From the NCBI GenBank assembly GCA_900756945.1, contig CAAELZ010000033.1:1-15120 (forward strand): a stretch of DNA of 15,120 nucleotides, read 5' to 3'. The position numbers and the translations under genes were made by a program. Shown here in pieces: positions 7,198-13,037 of the stretch. Position 1 is the first letter of the stretch. Each line of letters starts with the position of its first letter. This DNA is from an uncultured Collinsella sp. (GTDB lineage Bacteria > Actinomycetota > Coriobacteriia > Coriobacteriales > Coriobacteriaceae). Under the pieces are notes generated by a model. It did no database searches and had not been told where the DNA came from. It saw only the letters and a program-made list of their open reading frames with translations.

Positions 7198-8481
7198 CTA
7201 GCACTGCTCGAGCGCCTGCTCAAGGTCGGCAATCAAATCGGCCGTGTCCTCGAGGCCGCACGACAGGCGCACCATGTCGGCGGAGATGCCACAGGCGATG
7301 AGCTCCCCATCGTTCATCTGGCGATGCGTGGCATTAGCAGGATGCAGACAGCAAGTGCGGGCGTCGGCCACATGCGTGGCGATCTGGGCGAGCTTGAGGC
7401 TCTTCATAAAAGTCTCGGCCGCCGCGCGACCACCGTTAAAGCCAAAGCTCACAACACCGCAGGTGCCGTTGGGCATGTACTTCTGAGCCAGGTCATAGTA
7501 CTTATCGCCCTCCAGGCCCGGATAGCTCACGAAGCGTACCTTGGGATGGCTCTGCAGGAACTTGGCAACGGCCAGGCCGTTCTCACAATGACGCGGCATG
7601 CGTACATGCAGGCTCTCGAGCGAGCTGTTCAGGAAGAAGGCCGCCTGCGGGTTCTGCATGGGGCCGAGGTCGCGCATAAGCTGCGCGGTGGCCTTGGTAA
7701 TGAAGGCGCCCTCGCGACCGAACTTCTCGGCATACGTCACGCCGTGGTAGCTCTCGTCGGGCGTGGTGAGGCCCGGGAACTTATCCGCATGGGCCATCCA
7801 GTCAAACTGGCCGTGGTCGACGATCACGCCACCCAGGTAGGCCGCATGCCCATCCATGTACTTGGTGGTAGAGTGCGTGACGATGTCGGCGCCCCACTCA
7901 AAGGGACGGCACATCACGGGCGTCGGGAAAGTGTTGTCGACCATCAGCGGCACGCCATGGTCATGCGCGGCCTTGGCAAAGCGCTCAATATCGAGAACGG
8001 CAAGGGCGGGGTTGGCGATCGTCTCGCCAAAGACGAGCTTGGTATTGGGCTCAAACGCTGCCTCGAGCTCCTCATCGGTGCAGTCGGGGGCGACGAACGT
8101 GCAGGTCACGCCCATGCGGCCCATGGTGTGGGCGAGCAGGTTATACGTACCGCCGTAAATGGCAGAGCTAGCGACCACATGATCGCCGGCACCGGCCACG
8201 TTAAAGATCGCGAGGAAGTTCGCAGCCATGCCCGAGCTCGTGAGCATCGCGGCGGTGCCTCCCTCCATCTCGCAGATCTTGGCGGCAACCAGATCGCACG
8301 TGGGGTTCTGCAGGCGGCTGTAGAAGTAGCCCGACTCCTCCAGGTCAAACAGCTTGCCCATATGCTCCGACGTGTCGTACTTCCACGTGGTGGACTGGTA
8401 GATGGGCACCTGGCGCGGCTCCGCATCGCCCGGATGATAGCCGCCCTGAACGCACGTGGTACCGATAGTCTGCTCGCTCAT
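7198..8481 (-). CDS. metY: O-acetylhomoserine aminocarboxypropyltransferase (sulfhydrylase)
   Basis: A 427-residue PLP enzyme of the Cys/Met metabolism family. It probably joins O-acetylhomoserine with sulfide to give homocysteine in the cytoplasm. Seen: YFYSRLQNPT (52-61), LTSSGMAANF (80-89, cofactor phosphate loop), MVDNTFPTP with Asp182 contacting the pyridine nitrogen, and THSTTKYMDGH with the Schiff-base Lys207. The length of about 430 residues and the VSFGF and CCLHPANATHRQM stretches near the C terminus are typical of MetY rather than of the shorter (about 380) cystathionine gamma-synthase or beta-lyase. ATG 8481 follows GGGAG with six-base spacing. The open frame begins two codons earlier at TTG, which is less likely. 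A plausible promoter lies at 8521-8549 and a terminator at 7081-7129, so it can be a single-gene unit. A related methionine gamma-lyase activity cannot be fully excluded. Confidence 0.92.
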   Translation of the reverse strand: MSEQTIGTTCVQGGYHPGDAEPRQVPIYQSTTWKYDTSEHMGKLFDLEESGYFYSRLQNPTCDLVAAKICEMEGGTAAMLTSSGMAANFLAIFNVAGAGDHVVASSAIYGGTYNLLAHTMGRMGVTCTFVAPDCTDEELEAAFEPNTKLVFGETIANPALAVLDIERFAKAAHDHGVPLMVDNTFPTPVMCRPFEWGADIVTHSTTKYMDGHAAYLGGVIVDHGQFDWMAHADKFPGLTTPDESYHGVTYAEKFGREGAFITKATAQLMRDLGPMQNPQAAFFLNSSLESLHVRMPRHCENGLAVAKFLQSHPKVRFVSYPGLEGDKYYDLAQKYMPNGTCGVVSFGFNGGRAAAETFMKSLKLAQIATHVADARTCCLHPANATHRQMNDGELIACGISADMVRLSCGLEDTADLIADLEQALEQC

Positions 8482-8520
8482 ATCCAACTCCCTTACTTGG
8501 GTTTTGTTTTTATTCGGTTC

Positions 8521-8549
8521 ACGATACCGCTACCCCGCACCCCTCTCAA
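8521..8549 (-). promoter_or_regulatory. Probable metY promoter
   Basis: On the minus strand TTGAGA (8544-8549) and TATCGT (8521-8526) are separated by exactly 17 bases. The predicted leader is about 33 bases, too short for a SAM riboswitch. The palindrome at 8570-8600 lies about 20 bases upstream of the -35. Confidence 0.45.
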
Positions 8550-8569
8550 CCCATCCCGCCGATAGGTTA

Positions 8570-8600
8570 TGGGACAAATTAATCAGGTTTATTTGTCCCA
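8570..8600. repeat. 10-bp-arm palindrome between divergent genes, possible operator
   Basis: TGGGACAAAT (8570-8579) and ATTTGTCCCA (8591-8600) are perfect inverted arms around an 11-base AT-rich spacer, in the gap between divergent metY and the C_GCAxxG_C_C gene. It is AT-rich against a GC-rich background. It could be a regulator-binding site for one or both genes, or a dispersed palindromic repeat. No T-tract makes it a clear terminator. Confidence 0.6.
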
Positions 8601-8715
8601 AATCTTAAGAAAGTGTTCGATGGCGAAAAACAATGAGATATGCACTGCGGTCTCGACAAGCGAATGCGCCGGCAAGGGTACCATAGGCGGGTACACCGCA
8701 ATCAAGGAGACAACG

Positions 8716-9162
8716 ATGAAGCAAATCGATGCGGCCCAGCTCGACGCCGCCGCCTGTCAGGCTCAGGCTGCCGAATACCACGCCCGCGGTTTTAACTGCG
8801 CACAGGCCGTCGCCTGCACGCTCGCGCCTGCCGTCGGACTCGACCCCCAGGTCGCCTTTACCCTCACCGAGGGCTTTGGCGCCGGCATGGGCGGTATGAC
8901 CGAAACCTGTGGCGCCATCTCGGGCGCCGTGGCCATCATGGGCTTTTTGATGAGCGATGGCATGGAAAACCCCAAGACCAAGGGCCAGACCTACAAGCTG
9001 TCGCGCGAGATCGCCAAGCGTTTTAATACGAAGAACACGACGACCGTCTGCGGCACGCTCAAGGGCGTCGGATCGGATAAGGGTCCGCTCCGCAGCTGCC
9101 CCGGCTGCATCGACGATGCCGTCGAGATCGCCTGCGATATGCTAAAGCAGCTCGCCGAGTAA
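8716..9162 (+). CDS. C_GCAxxG_C_C family redox protein
   Basis: A 148-residue small cytoplasmic protein of the C_GCAxxG_C_C family, named for its conserved cysteines. Seen: GFNCAQAV (26-33, Cys28), FGAGMGGMTETCGAISGAV (54-72, Cys65 in the CGAxxG core), VCGTL (111-115, Cys112) and SCPGCIDDA (127-135, Cys128 and Cys131). Family members are proposed to be redox-active or metal-binding, often found in anaerobes. The substrate is not known. The frame stays open upstream to 8569, including an ATG at 8620, but ATG 8716 is preceded by AAGGAG at good spacing and matches the family start. Divergent from metY across the 8570-8600 palindrome, with about 115 bases of leader in between. The 3' end faces the terminator of convergent yigZ. 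Family call is solid, function unknown. Confidence 0.88.
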   Translation: MKQIDAAQLDAAACQAQAAEYHARGFNCAQAVACTLAPAVGLDPQVAFTLTEGFGAGMGGMTETCGAISGAVAIMGFLMSDGMENPKTKGQTYKLSREIAKRFNTKNTTTVCGTLKGVGSDKGPLRSCPGCIDDAVEIACDMLKQLAE

Positions 9163-9173
9163 ACGGCAGCAAC

Positions 9174-9227
9174 AAAAAAACGACGGCCGGCGCGCTTGAA
9201 ATTCATCCAAAAGCACGCCAGCCGTCG
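9174..9227 (-). terminator. Intrinsic terminator after yigZ
   Basis: Arms 9181-9197 and 9211-9227 pair over 17 positions on the minus strand (two U-G wobbles), with a 13-base loop and seven T following (9174-9180). It starts three bases after the yigZ stop. In plus-strand RNA the same stem has C-A mismatches and no T-run, so it serves mainly yigZ, although it also sits just past the stop of the convergent redox gene. Confidence 0.9.
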
Positions 9228-9230
9228 CCG

Positions 9231-9866
9231 TTAGAACTCAGCAAATTCGGGAGCGCCGACCTCAATCTCCTCGCGCCCCGCCATAAGCTCGCGCATCTTG
9301 GCGCAAAACGGATCCTGCTCCCCCGCCTTAAACACCAAGTGAAGTGTCACGGCATCCGCGTAATCGGTATCCAAAACCTTGGCACCCGAATCCTGCGCCA
9401 AACGAAGCACCTGCTCGTACTGTGGATAGGCCACACGCACGTCAACAGGCACGACACTCGTCATCTCGACGATCTGACCGGCCTCCTGAGCCGCGGCCAC
9501 CGCCGCCTGCGTCGCCGCGGTATAGGCGCGCACCAAACCACCAGGCCCCAACAGCGTGCCGCCAAAATAACGCGTCACAACACAGCATACGTTTTTAAGT
9601 CCCGCACCACGCAGCACCTCGAGCGTCGGCATACCACTCGTGCGGCTCGGCTCACCATCATCGCTCTGGCGCTCGCGTCCATCGACCAAAATCCACGCGG
9701 GAACATTGTGTCGAGCGTCGTAATGACGCTTGCGAACCATCTCGATAAAGGCATTCGCCTCATCCTCGGACTCAATATGGACCAGCTGGGCAATAAACCG
9801 ACTCTTGCGGTCCACAAACTCACCCGAAACCTCAATATTCGATTGCAGAGTAAAATAGCTGTCCAA
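9231..9866 (-). CDS. yigZ: YigZ/IMPACT family protein (UPF0029)
   Basis: A protein of about 211 residues with the YigZ/IMPACT two-domain layout. The N-terminal domain carries DRKSRFIAQL (20-29), QSDDGEPSRTSGMPTLEVL (68-86) and VTRYFGGTLLGPGGLVRAY (98-116), all hallmarks. A C-terminal ferredoxin-like domain (about 140-205) follows. The eukaryotic homologue IMPACT acts in translation control. The bacterial role is not established. No ATG or GTG is available at the N terminus: an in-frame TGA lies just upstream and two consecutive TTG codons (9869 and 9866) follow. GAGGGG lies two bases before the first and five before the second, so 9866 is preferred. It lies downstream of rnpB on the same strand and has its own terminator. 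Confidence 0.93.
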   Translation of the reverse strand: MDSYFTLQSNIEVSGEFVDRKSRFIAQLVHIESEDEANAFIEMVRKRHYDARHNVPAWILVDGRERQSDDGEPSRTSGMPTLEVLRGAGLKNVCCVVTRYFGGTLLGPGGLVRAYTAATQAAVAAAQEAGQIVEMTSVVPVDVRVAYPQYEQVLRLAQDSGAKVLDTDYADAVTLHLVFKAGEQDPFCAKMRELMAGREEIEVGAPEFAEF

Positions 9867-9981
9867 CAAAGCCCCTCAACAACAAGCAAAGCAATAAACA
9901 GCCTCAATAATACGGCAAAGGCCGTACCGTTGCCCTCTCCAACAAGAACGGAAACGCCAATGATGCCGTCACCAACAGCGA

Positions 9982-10079
9982 GACGGCGCCAGCTGAGTCG
10001 ATTTGGCCCGAAAGAGGAGGGAGCACGCCTTATGGCGGCGACCGACGAATGAGCGCCAAATCGGCCAGCTGACGCCGTC
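9982..10079. repeat. Imperfect long inverted repeat downstream of rnpB
   Basis: Left arm 9982-10007 and right arm 10055-10079 are reverse complements over roughly 25 positions, with one substitution near GACGGCG and a few mismatches plus one gap in the centre. The 47-base interior holds a smaller CGCC-TTAT-GGCG hairpin. It occupies the gap between the rnpB 3' end and the yigZ start (9867-10096), in which I see no gene. It begins about 17 bases past mature rnpB. There is no T-tract on the minus strand, so it is not a standard terminator. It could be a precursor-processing structure or a mobile palindromic element. Confidence 0.7.
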
Positions 10080-10096
10080 GCAGCGTCAACAAGAAA

Positions 10097-10460
10097 GCTG
10101 AGTGGGCCTATAAGCCGGGTTCTGTCGTGAACGGTCATTTATCTTGTCTGCACGTTACCGTGCAGCTCCACGCACGCTACCCGAACGCGGACCGGGCCGG
10201 CCCATAGCGTTCCTATTCGCGCTTGCTCCGGATGGGGCTTGCCAAGCCGCCATGTTGCCACGACGCTGGTGGTCTCTTACACCACCGTTTCAGCTTTTCC
10301 CTTTACGCCTTGCGGCGCAGGTGGGAGTCTTCTTTTCTGCGGCGCTTTCCGTCGGATCACTCCGCCCGGCCGTTAGCCGGCATCCCGCCCTCTGGAGCCC
10401 GGACTTTCCTCACGCGTACTGCAAGCAGCACATCGCGCGACCGTCTGGCCCACTCAGCAG
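10097..10460 (-). ncRNA. rnpB: RNase P RNA, bacterial class A
   Basis: The catalytic RNA of ribonuclease P, which cuts the 5' leader from precursor tRNAs. Read on the minus strand it has GAGGAAAGTCCGGGCTC (P4 5' strand, 10395-10411), the GAGACCACCAG region (near 10265-10276) and, at the 3' end, ACAGAACCCGGCTTATAGG followed by CCCACT (about 10101-10125). The terminal helix P1 is a perfect 12-bp pairing of 10447-10458 with 10097-10108. The length of about 364 bases fits a class A (ancestral type) molecule. A promoter lies immediately upstream. Exact ends are uncertain by a few bases. Open frames drawn across it are not real. Confidence 0.97.
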
Positions 10461-10466
10461 TGCAAG

Positions 10467-10493
10467 AGTGTAGCACACCGTTACCGCAGGCAA
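10467..10493 (-). promoter_or_regulatory. rnpB promoter
   Basis: On the minus strand TACACT (-10, 10467-10472) lies seven bases before the RNase P RNA 5' end. TTGCCT (10488-10493) is 15 bases upstream of it, or CATTGC at 17. The position agrees well with transcription starting at about 10460. Confidence 0.55.
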
Positions 10494-10553
10494 TGGCACA
10501 ACGCAAACGCTCGACACGATAAACCAAGAACCGCCATGCGCTACAATGGTCCT

Positions 10554-10658
10554 GTCGATGGGCAACGTCGTCAGTCGAGACGCGACCGCGCTCCGCACCC
10601 CTCCGTCTACTCGGTGTGTTCCCGCCTCCTCCCCGAGGCGGGATGTCGGCTTTTTTTC
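10554..10658 (+). ncRNA. Candidate small RNA between rnpB and rpsA
   Basis: Bases 10461-10796 contain no protein gene I can support. On the plus strand a -10-like TACAAT (10542-10547, in a GCGCTACAAT context resembling the rnpB promoter's GTGCTACACT) is followed about 75 bases later by a hairpin and T7. No plus-strand gene lies upstream that would need this terminator. A short transcript of about 105 bases is therefore possible. The -35 is poor and the sequence matches no RNA family I recognise. Speculative. Confidence 0.2.
10620..10657 (+). terminator. Orphan terminator-like hairpin
   Basis: CCCGCCTC (10621-10628) pairs with GAGGCGGG (10635-10642) around a 6-base loop, extended by one T-A pair, and seven T follow at 10651-10657. 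The T-run is eight bases away from the stem, which is further than usual, so termination may be weak. Confidence 0.4.
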
Positions 10659-10738
10659 ATGCACCGACAATCCAATAGCCTGTGGACAGCCCGGCAGCAT
10701 TGCGCGCGGACGACATCGCGCACCTCAGCAGCAAATGC

Positions 10739-10772
10739 AAAAAGGGACCCGTCCATTACGGACGGATCCCTT
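10739..10772 (-). terminator. Intrinsic terminator after rpsA
   Basis: On the minus strand a stem of about 13 bp (10742-10754 with 10760-10772, one mismatch) has a 5-base loop and is followed by five T (10739-10743). It lies about 25 bases after the rpsA stop. Confidence 0.88.
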
Positions 10773-10796
10773 AAAACAAGTGATCGTCAAACCGAT

Positions 10797-11963
10797 TTAC
10801 TCGGCGTCGGTCTCCTCGTCCTTCTTCTCGGAAGGCAGCGGGGTAACCTCGATCTCGACGCCCAGAGTCTCAGCAGCAGACTTCATGGACAGGGAGATGC
10901 GACGACGGTCGAGGTCGATCTCCATGACCTTGACCTGAACCTTGTCGCCCACGTGGGTAACCTGAGAAGGCTGGTCGACGTGCTTGTTGGCCATCTCGGA
11001 GATGTGCACCAGGCCCTCGATGCCCTCGCCCAGGTCGACGAAAGCGCCGAACGGGACAAGCTTGGTCACAGTGCCCTCGACGATAGCGCCGACGGGGTAC
11101 TTCTTGACCAGTGCGCGCCACGGATCCTCAGTGGTCTGCTTGAGACCCAGGGAGATGCGCTCGCGGTTGAGGTCGACGTCGAGAACCTCGACCTCGACCT
11201 CCTGGCCGACCTTGACAACCTCGGAAGGATGGTTGACGTGGTTCCAGGAGAGCTCGGAGATGTGGATGAGGCCGTCGATACCGCCGAGGTCGACGAAGGC
11301 GCCGAAGTCGACGATGGAGGAAACGGTGCCCTGGAGACGCATGCCAGACTTGAGCTTGGACAGGATCTCGGAGCGCTCGGCCTTACGGGACTCCTCAAGC
11401 ACGACGCGACGGGAGAGGACAACGTTGTTGCGGTTGCGGTCCATCTCGATGACGCGGGCCTCGATGCGGGTGCCCATGTAGGAGGTGAGGTCCTTGACGC
11501 GACGGAGGTCGACGAGGGAAGCGGGCAGGAAGCCACGCAGGCCGATGTCGAGGATCAGGCCGCCCTTGACAACCTCGATAACCTCGCCCTCGACGTTCTC
11601 GCCGGAGTTGAACTTCTCCTCGATGCGGTTCCAAGCACGCTCGTACTCGGCACGCTTCTTGGACAGGACCAGACGACCGTCCTTGTCCTCCTTCTGGAGA
11701 ACCAGGGCCTCGATGGGATCACCGAGTGCAACGATGTCTGCAGGGTTAGCGTCCTTGCGGATGGACAGCTCGCGGACCGGGATAACGCCCTCGGACTTGA
11801 ATCCGATGTCAACGAGCACCTCGTCATGCTCGATCTTAACGACAGTGCCGTTAACGAGATCGCCCTCATCAAAGTCGGTAATCGTACCGTCGATGAGGTT
11901 GTTCATCTCCTCCTCGTTGACATCGTCAAGAGAGAAAATGGACGAGTTCTGAATCTCACTCAA
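10797..11963 (-). CDS. rpsA: 30S ribosomal protein S1
   Basis: A 388-residue ribosomal protein that binds mRNA and helps place it on the 30S subunit. Four S1 RNA-binding repeats are visible at about residues 35-104, 121-188, 206-275 and 292-361. The last two are the most canonical (DFGAFVDLGGIDGLIHISEL and PFGAFVDLGEGIEGLVHISE). An acidic tail SEKKDEETDAE ends the protein. Four repeats is usual in actinobacteria, against six in E. coli. The start is TTG 11963: an in-frame TAG lies seven codons upstream, no ATG or GTG intervenes, and AAAGGGG lies seven bases before the TTG. Codon use is strongly biased toward C- or G-ending codons, as expected for a highly expressed gene. It has its own terminator. 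The promoter in the 11964-12278 gap could not be placed confidently. Confidence 0.97.
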   Translation of the reverse strand: MSEIQNSSIFSLDDVNEEEMNNLIDGTITDFDEGDLVNGTVVKIEHDEVLVDIGFKSEGVIPVRELSIRKDANPADIVALGDPIEALVLQKEDKDGRLVLSKKRAEYERAWNRIEEKFNSGENVEGEVIEVVKGGLILDIGLRGFLPASLVDLRRVKDLTSYMGTRIEARVIEMDRNRNNVVLSRRVVLEESRKAERSEILSKLKSGMRLQGTVSSIVDFGAFVDLGGIDGLIHISELSWNHVNHPSEVVKVGQEVEVEVLDVDLNRERISLGLKQTTEDPWRALVKKYPVGAIVEGTVTKLVPFGAFVDLGEGIEGLVHISEMANKHVDQPSQVTHVGDKVQVKVMEIDLDRRRISLSMKSAAETLGVEIEVTPLPSEKKDEETDAE

Positions 11964-12278
11964 AGGTGGACCCCTTTCGAACTACGGGGCCCCGATTGCT
12001 AGGACCTACAGAAGGGTGCGACAAGCACACAACGTTTAGGAACACTCGGGAGCCGACAGATACTAATGTGACGCTTATGCAATCACGTTTGTATAGGTTA
12101 CGGGGAAATGAGTTCGATTTCAAGCGTGAACTGCGATTTTTTACTCGTGTGGAGACTTTTTCGTAATCTTATGAACACACGTCTCCGCAACTTGACGATA
12201 ACCAGCCAGGCATTCGGCTTTGGGGTAAAGTATCCGGAGCCAACGATTCTAGATCGATTTTTCGAGAAAGGTGCCCGC
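11964..12278. other. Divergent intergenic region rpsA / HAD hydrolase
   Basis: A 315-base gap holding the upstream regions of both divergent genes and no supportable coding frame. It is locally AT-richer than its flanks (about 12060-12170). For rpsA, TTGTCG and TAGCAA at 17-bp spacing, among other weak options, are possible. For the HAD gene, TTGACG (12192-12197) has no matching -10 at a normal distance. A crossed pair of 6-bp complements lies at 12146-12186 (see findings). No known riboswitch was recognised. Confidence 0.5.
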
Positions 12279-13037
12279 GTGCTCAAAGCAGTCGTTTTCG
12301 ATATGGACGAAACGCTTCTTAGCATCAACCTCAACGCGTTCATCCTTCGATATTTTAAGGATGTCTCTTCGATGCTCGCGGATATCGGGCGCCGCAGCCG
12401 CGGTGGCACGATGGCACGCCTCGGCACCATCCTGGTCGACCTCAACGCCAATAGCCGCAGCAGCACGGACAATCGCACCAATCTTGAGTTTTACCAAGAA
12501 GAGGTCGAGCGCCGATGCGGCATTTGCCTCTCGGACCCACTTATCTACGAGGCGTTTACCTACTACGACCGCGAAGTTCTTCCGTACAAGAATGACGAAC
12601 TCATCAACGCCCATGCCATGCCGGGCGCACACGCCGCGCTTCAGACCGTACAGGACGCAGGGCTGCGCTGCGCGCTCTTTACCAACCCCAGCTTTCCGCA
12701 GGGGGCCATCGAGTGCCGCATGGGTTGGGGCGACCTGGCCGACGCCCCCTTTGAGCTCGTCACGCACATGGGAAACGCCACCCGCTGCAAGCCTGATGCC
12801 ACCTACTATCTAGAGCAGCTTCAGGTGATGGGACTCGAACCGCACGAGGTCCTTATGGTGGGCAACGATCCCAAACGCGACTTCCCTAGTCCCGCCTGCG
12901 GCATTCAGACTGCCTATGTAGGCCAGGGCAAGCCCAACCGAGTCACCTGGCGCGGAACCATGGAAGGCTTCGCCCGCGACTTTAACGCCGTAGTAGAAGC
13001 CTTCTACGAACACCAAGTAGCCGACGAACTGTCCTAG
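12279..13037 (+). CDS. HAD-superfamily hydrolase
   Basis: A 252-residue haloacid dehalogenase-type phosphohydrolase, probably a cytoplasmic small-molecule phosphatase. All four motifs are present: motif I VVFDMDETLL with nucleophile Asp8 and acid/base Asp10; motif II LFTNPS with Thr135; motif III Lys171 in CKPDA; and motif IV GNDPKRDF with Asp197 and Asp201. A helical cap of about 100 residues sits between motifs I and II (C1 type). The substrate cannot be told. The frame is open to 12108, but homology begins at VLKAVVFDMDE. GTG 12279 is preceded by GAGAAAGG at seven bases, so a GTG start is chosen. Its TAG stop overlaps the stop of convergent cyuA by four bases, leaving no room for a terminator between them. 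Confidence 0.88.
   Translation: MLKAVVFDMDETLLSINLNAFILRYFKDVSSMLADIGRRSRGGTMARLGTILVDLNANSRSSTDNRTNLEFYQEEVERRCGICLSDPLIYEAFTYYDREVLPYKNDELINAHAMPGAHAALQTVQDAGLRCALFTNPSFPQGAIECRMGWGDLADAPFELVTHMGNATRCKPDATYYLEQLQVMGLEPHEVLMVGNDPKRDFPSPACGIQTAYVGQGKPNRVTWRGTMEGFARDFNAVVEAFYEHQVADELS

Noticed and set aside
6868..8565. 565-codon plus-strand open frame antisense to metY and part of the MFS gene
   Set aside because: It is a shadow of two clearly recognised genes. Its translation shows no family features and it crosses the metY terminator and promoter.
10144..10522. Short plus-strand open frames over 10144-10522
   Set aside because: This stretch is mainly the RNase P RNA gene, so coding is not credible.
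11986..11999. 14-mer near the rpsA start matching the metY terminator arm (7089-7102) at 13 of 14 positions
   Set aside because: Matches of this quality are expected by chance many times in a window of this size, and the sequence is a GGGGCCCC-type GC run.
10536..12002. 488-codon plus-strand open frame antisense to rpsA, Asp/Leu/Val-rich
   Set aside because: The repetitive look comes from the four S1 repeats and biased codons of rpsA read backwards. No ribosome site or domain is present.
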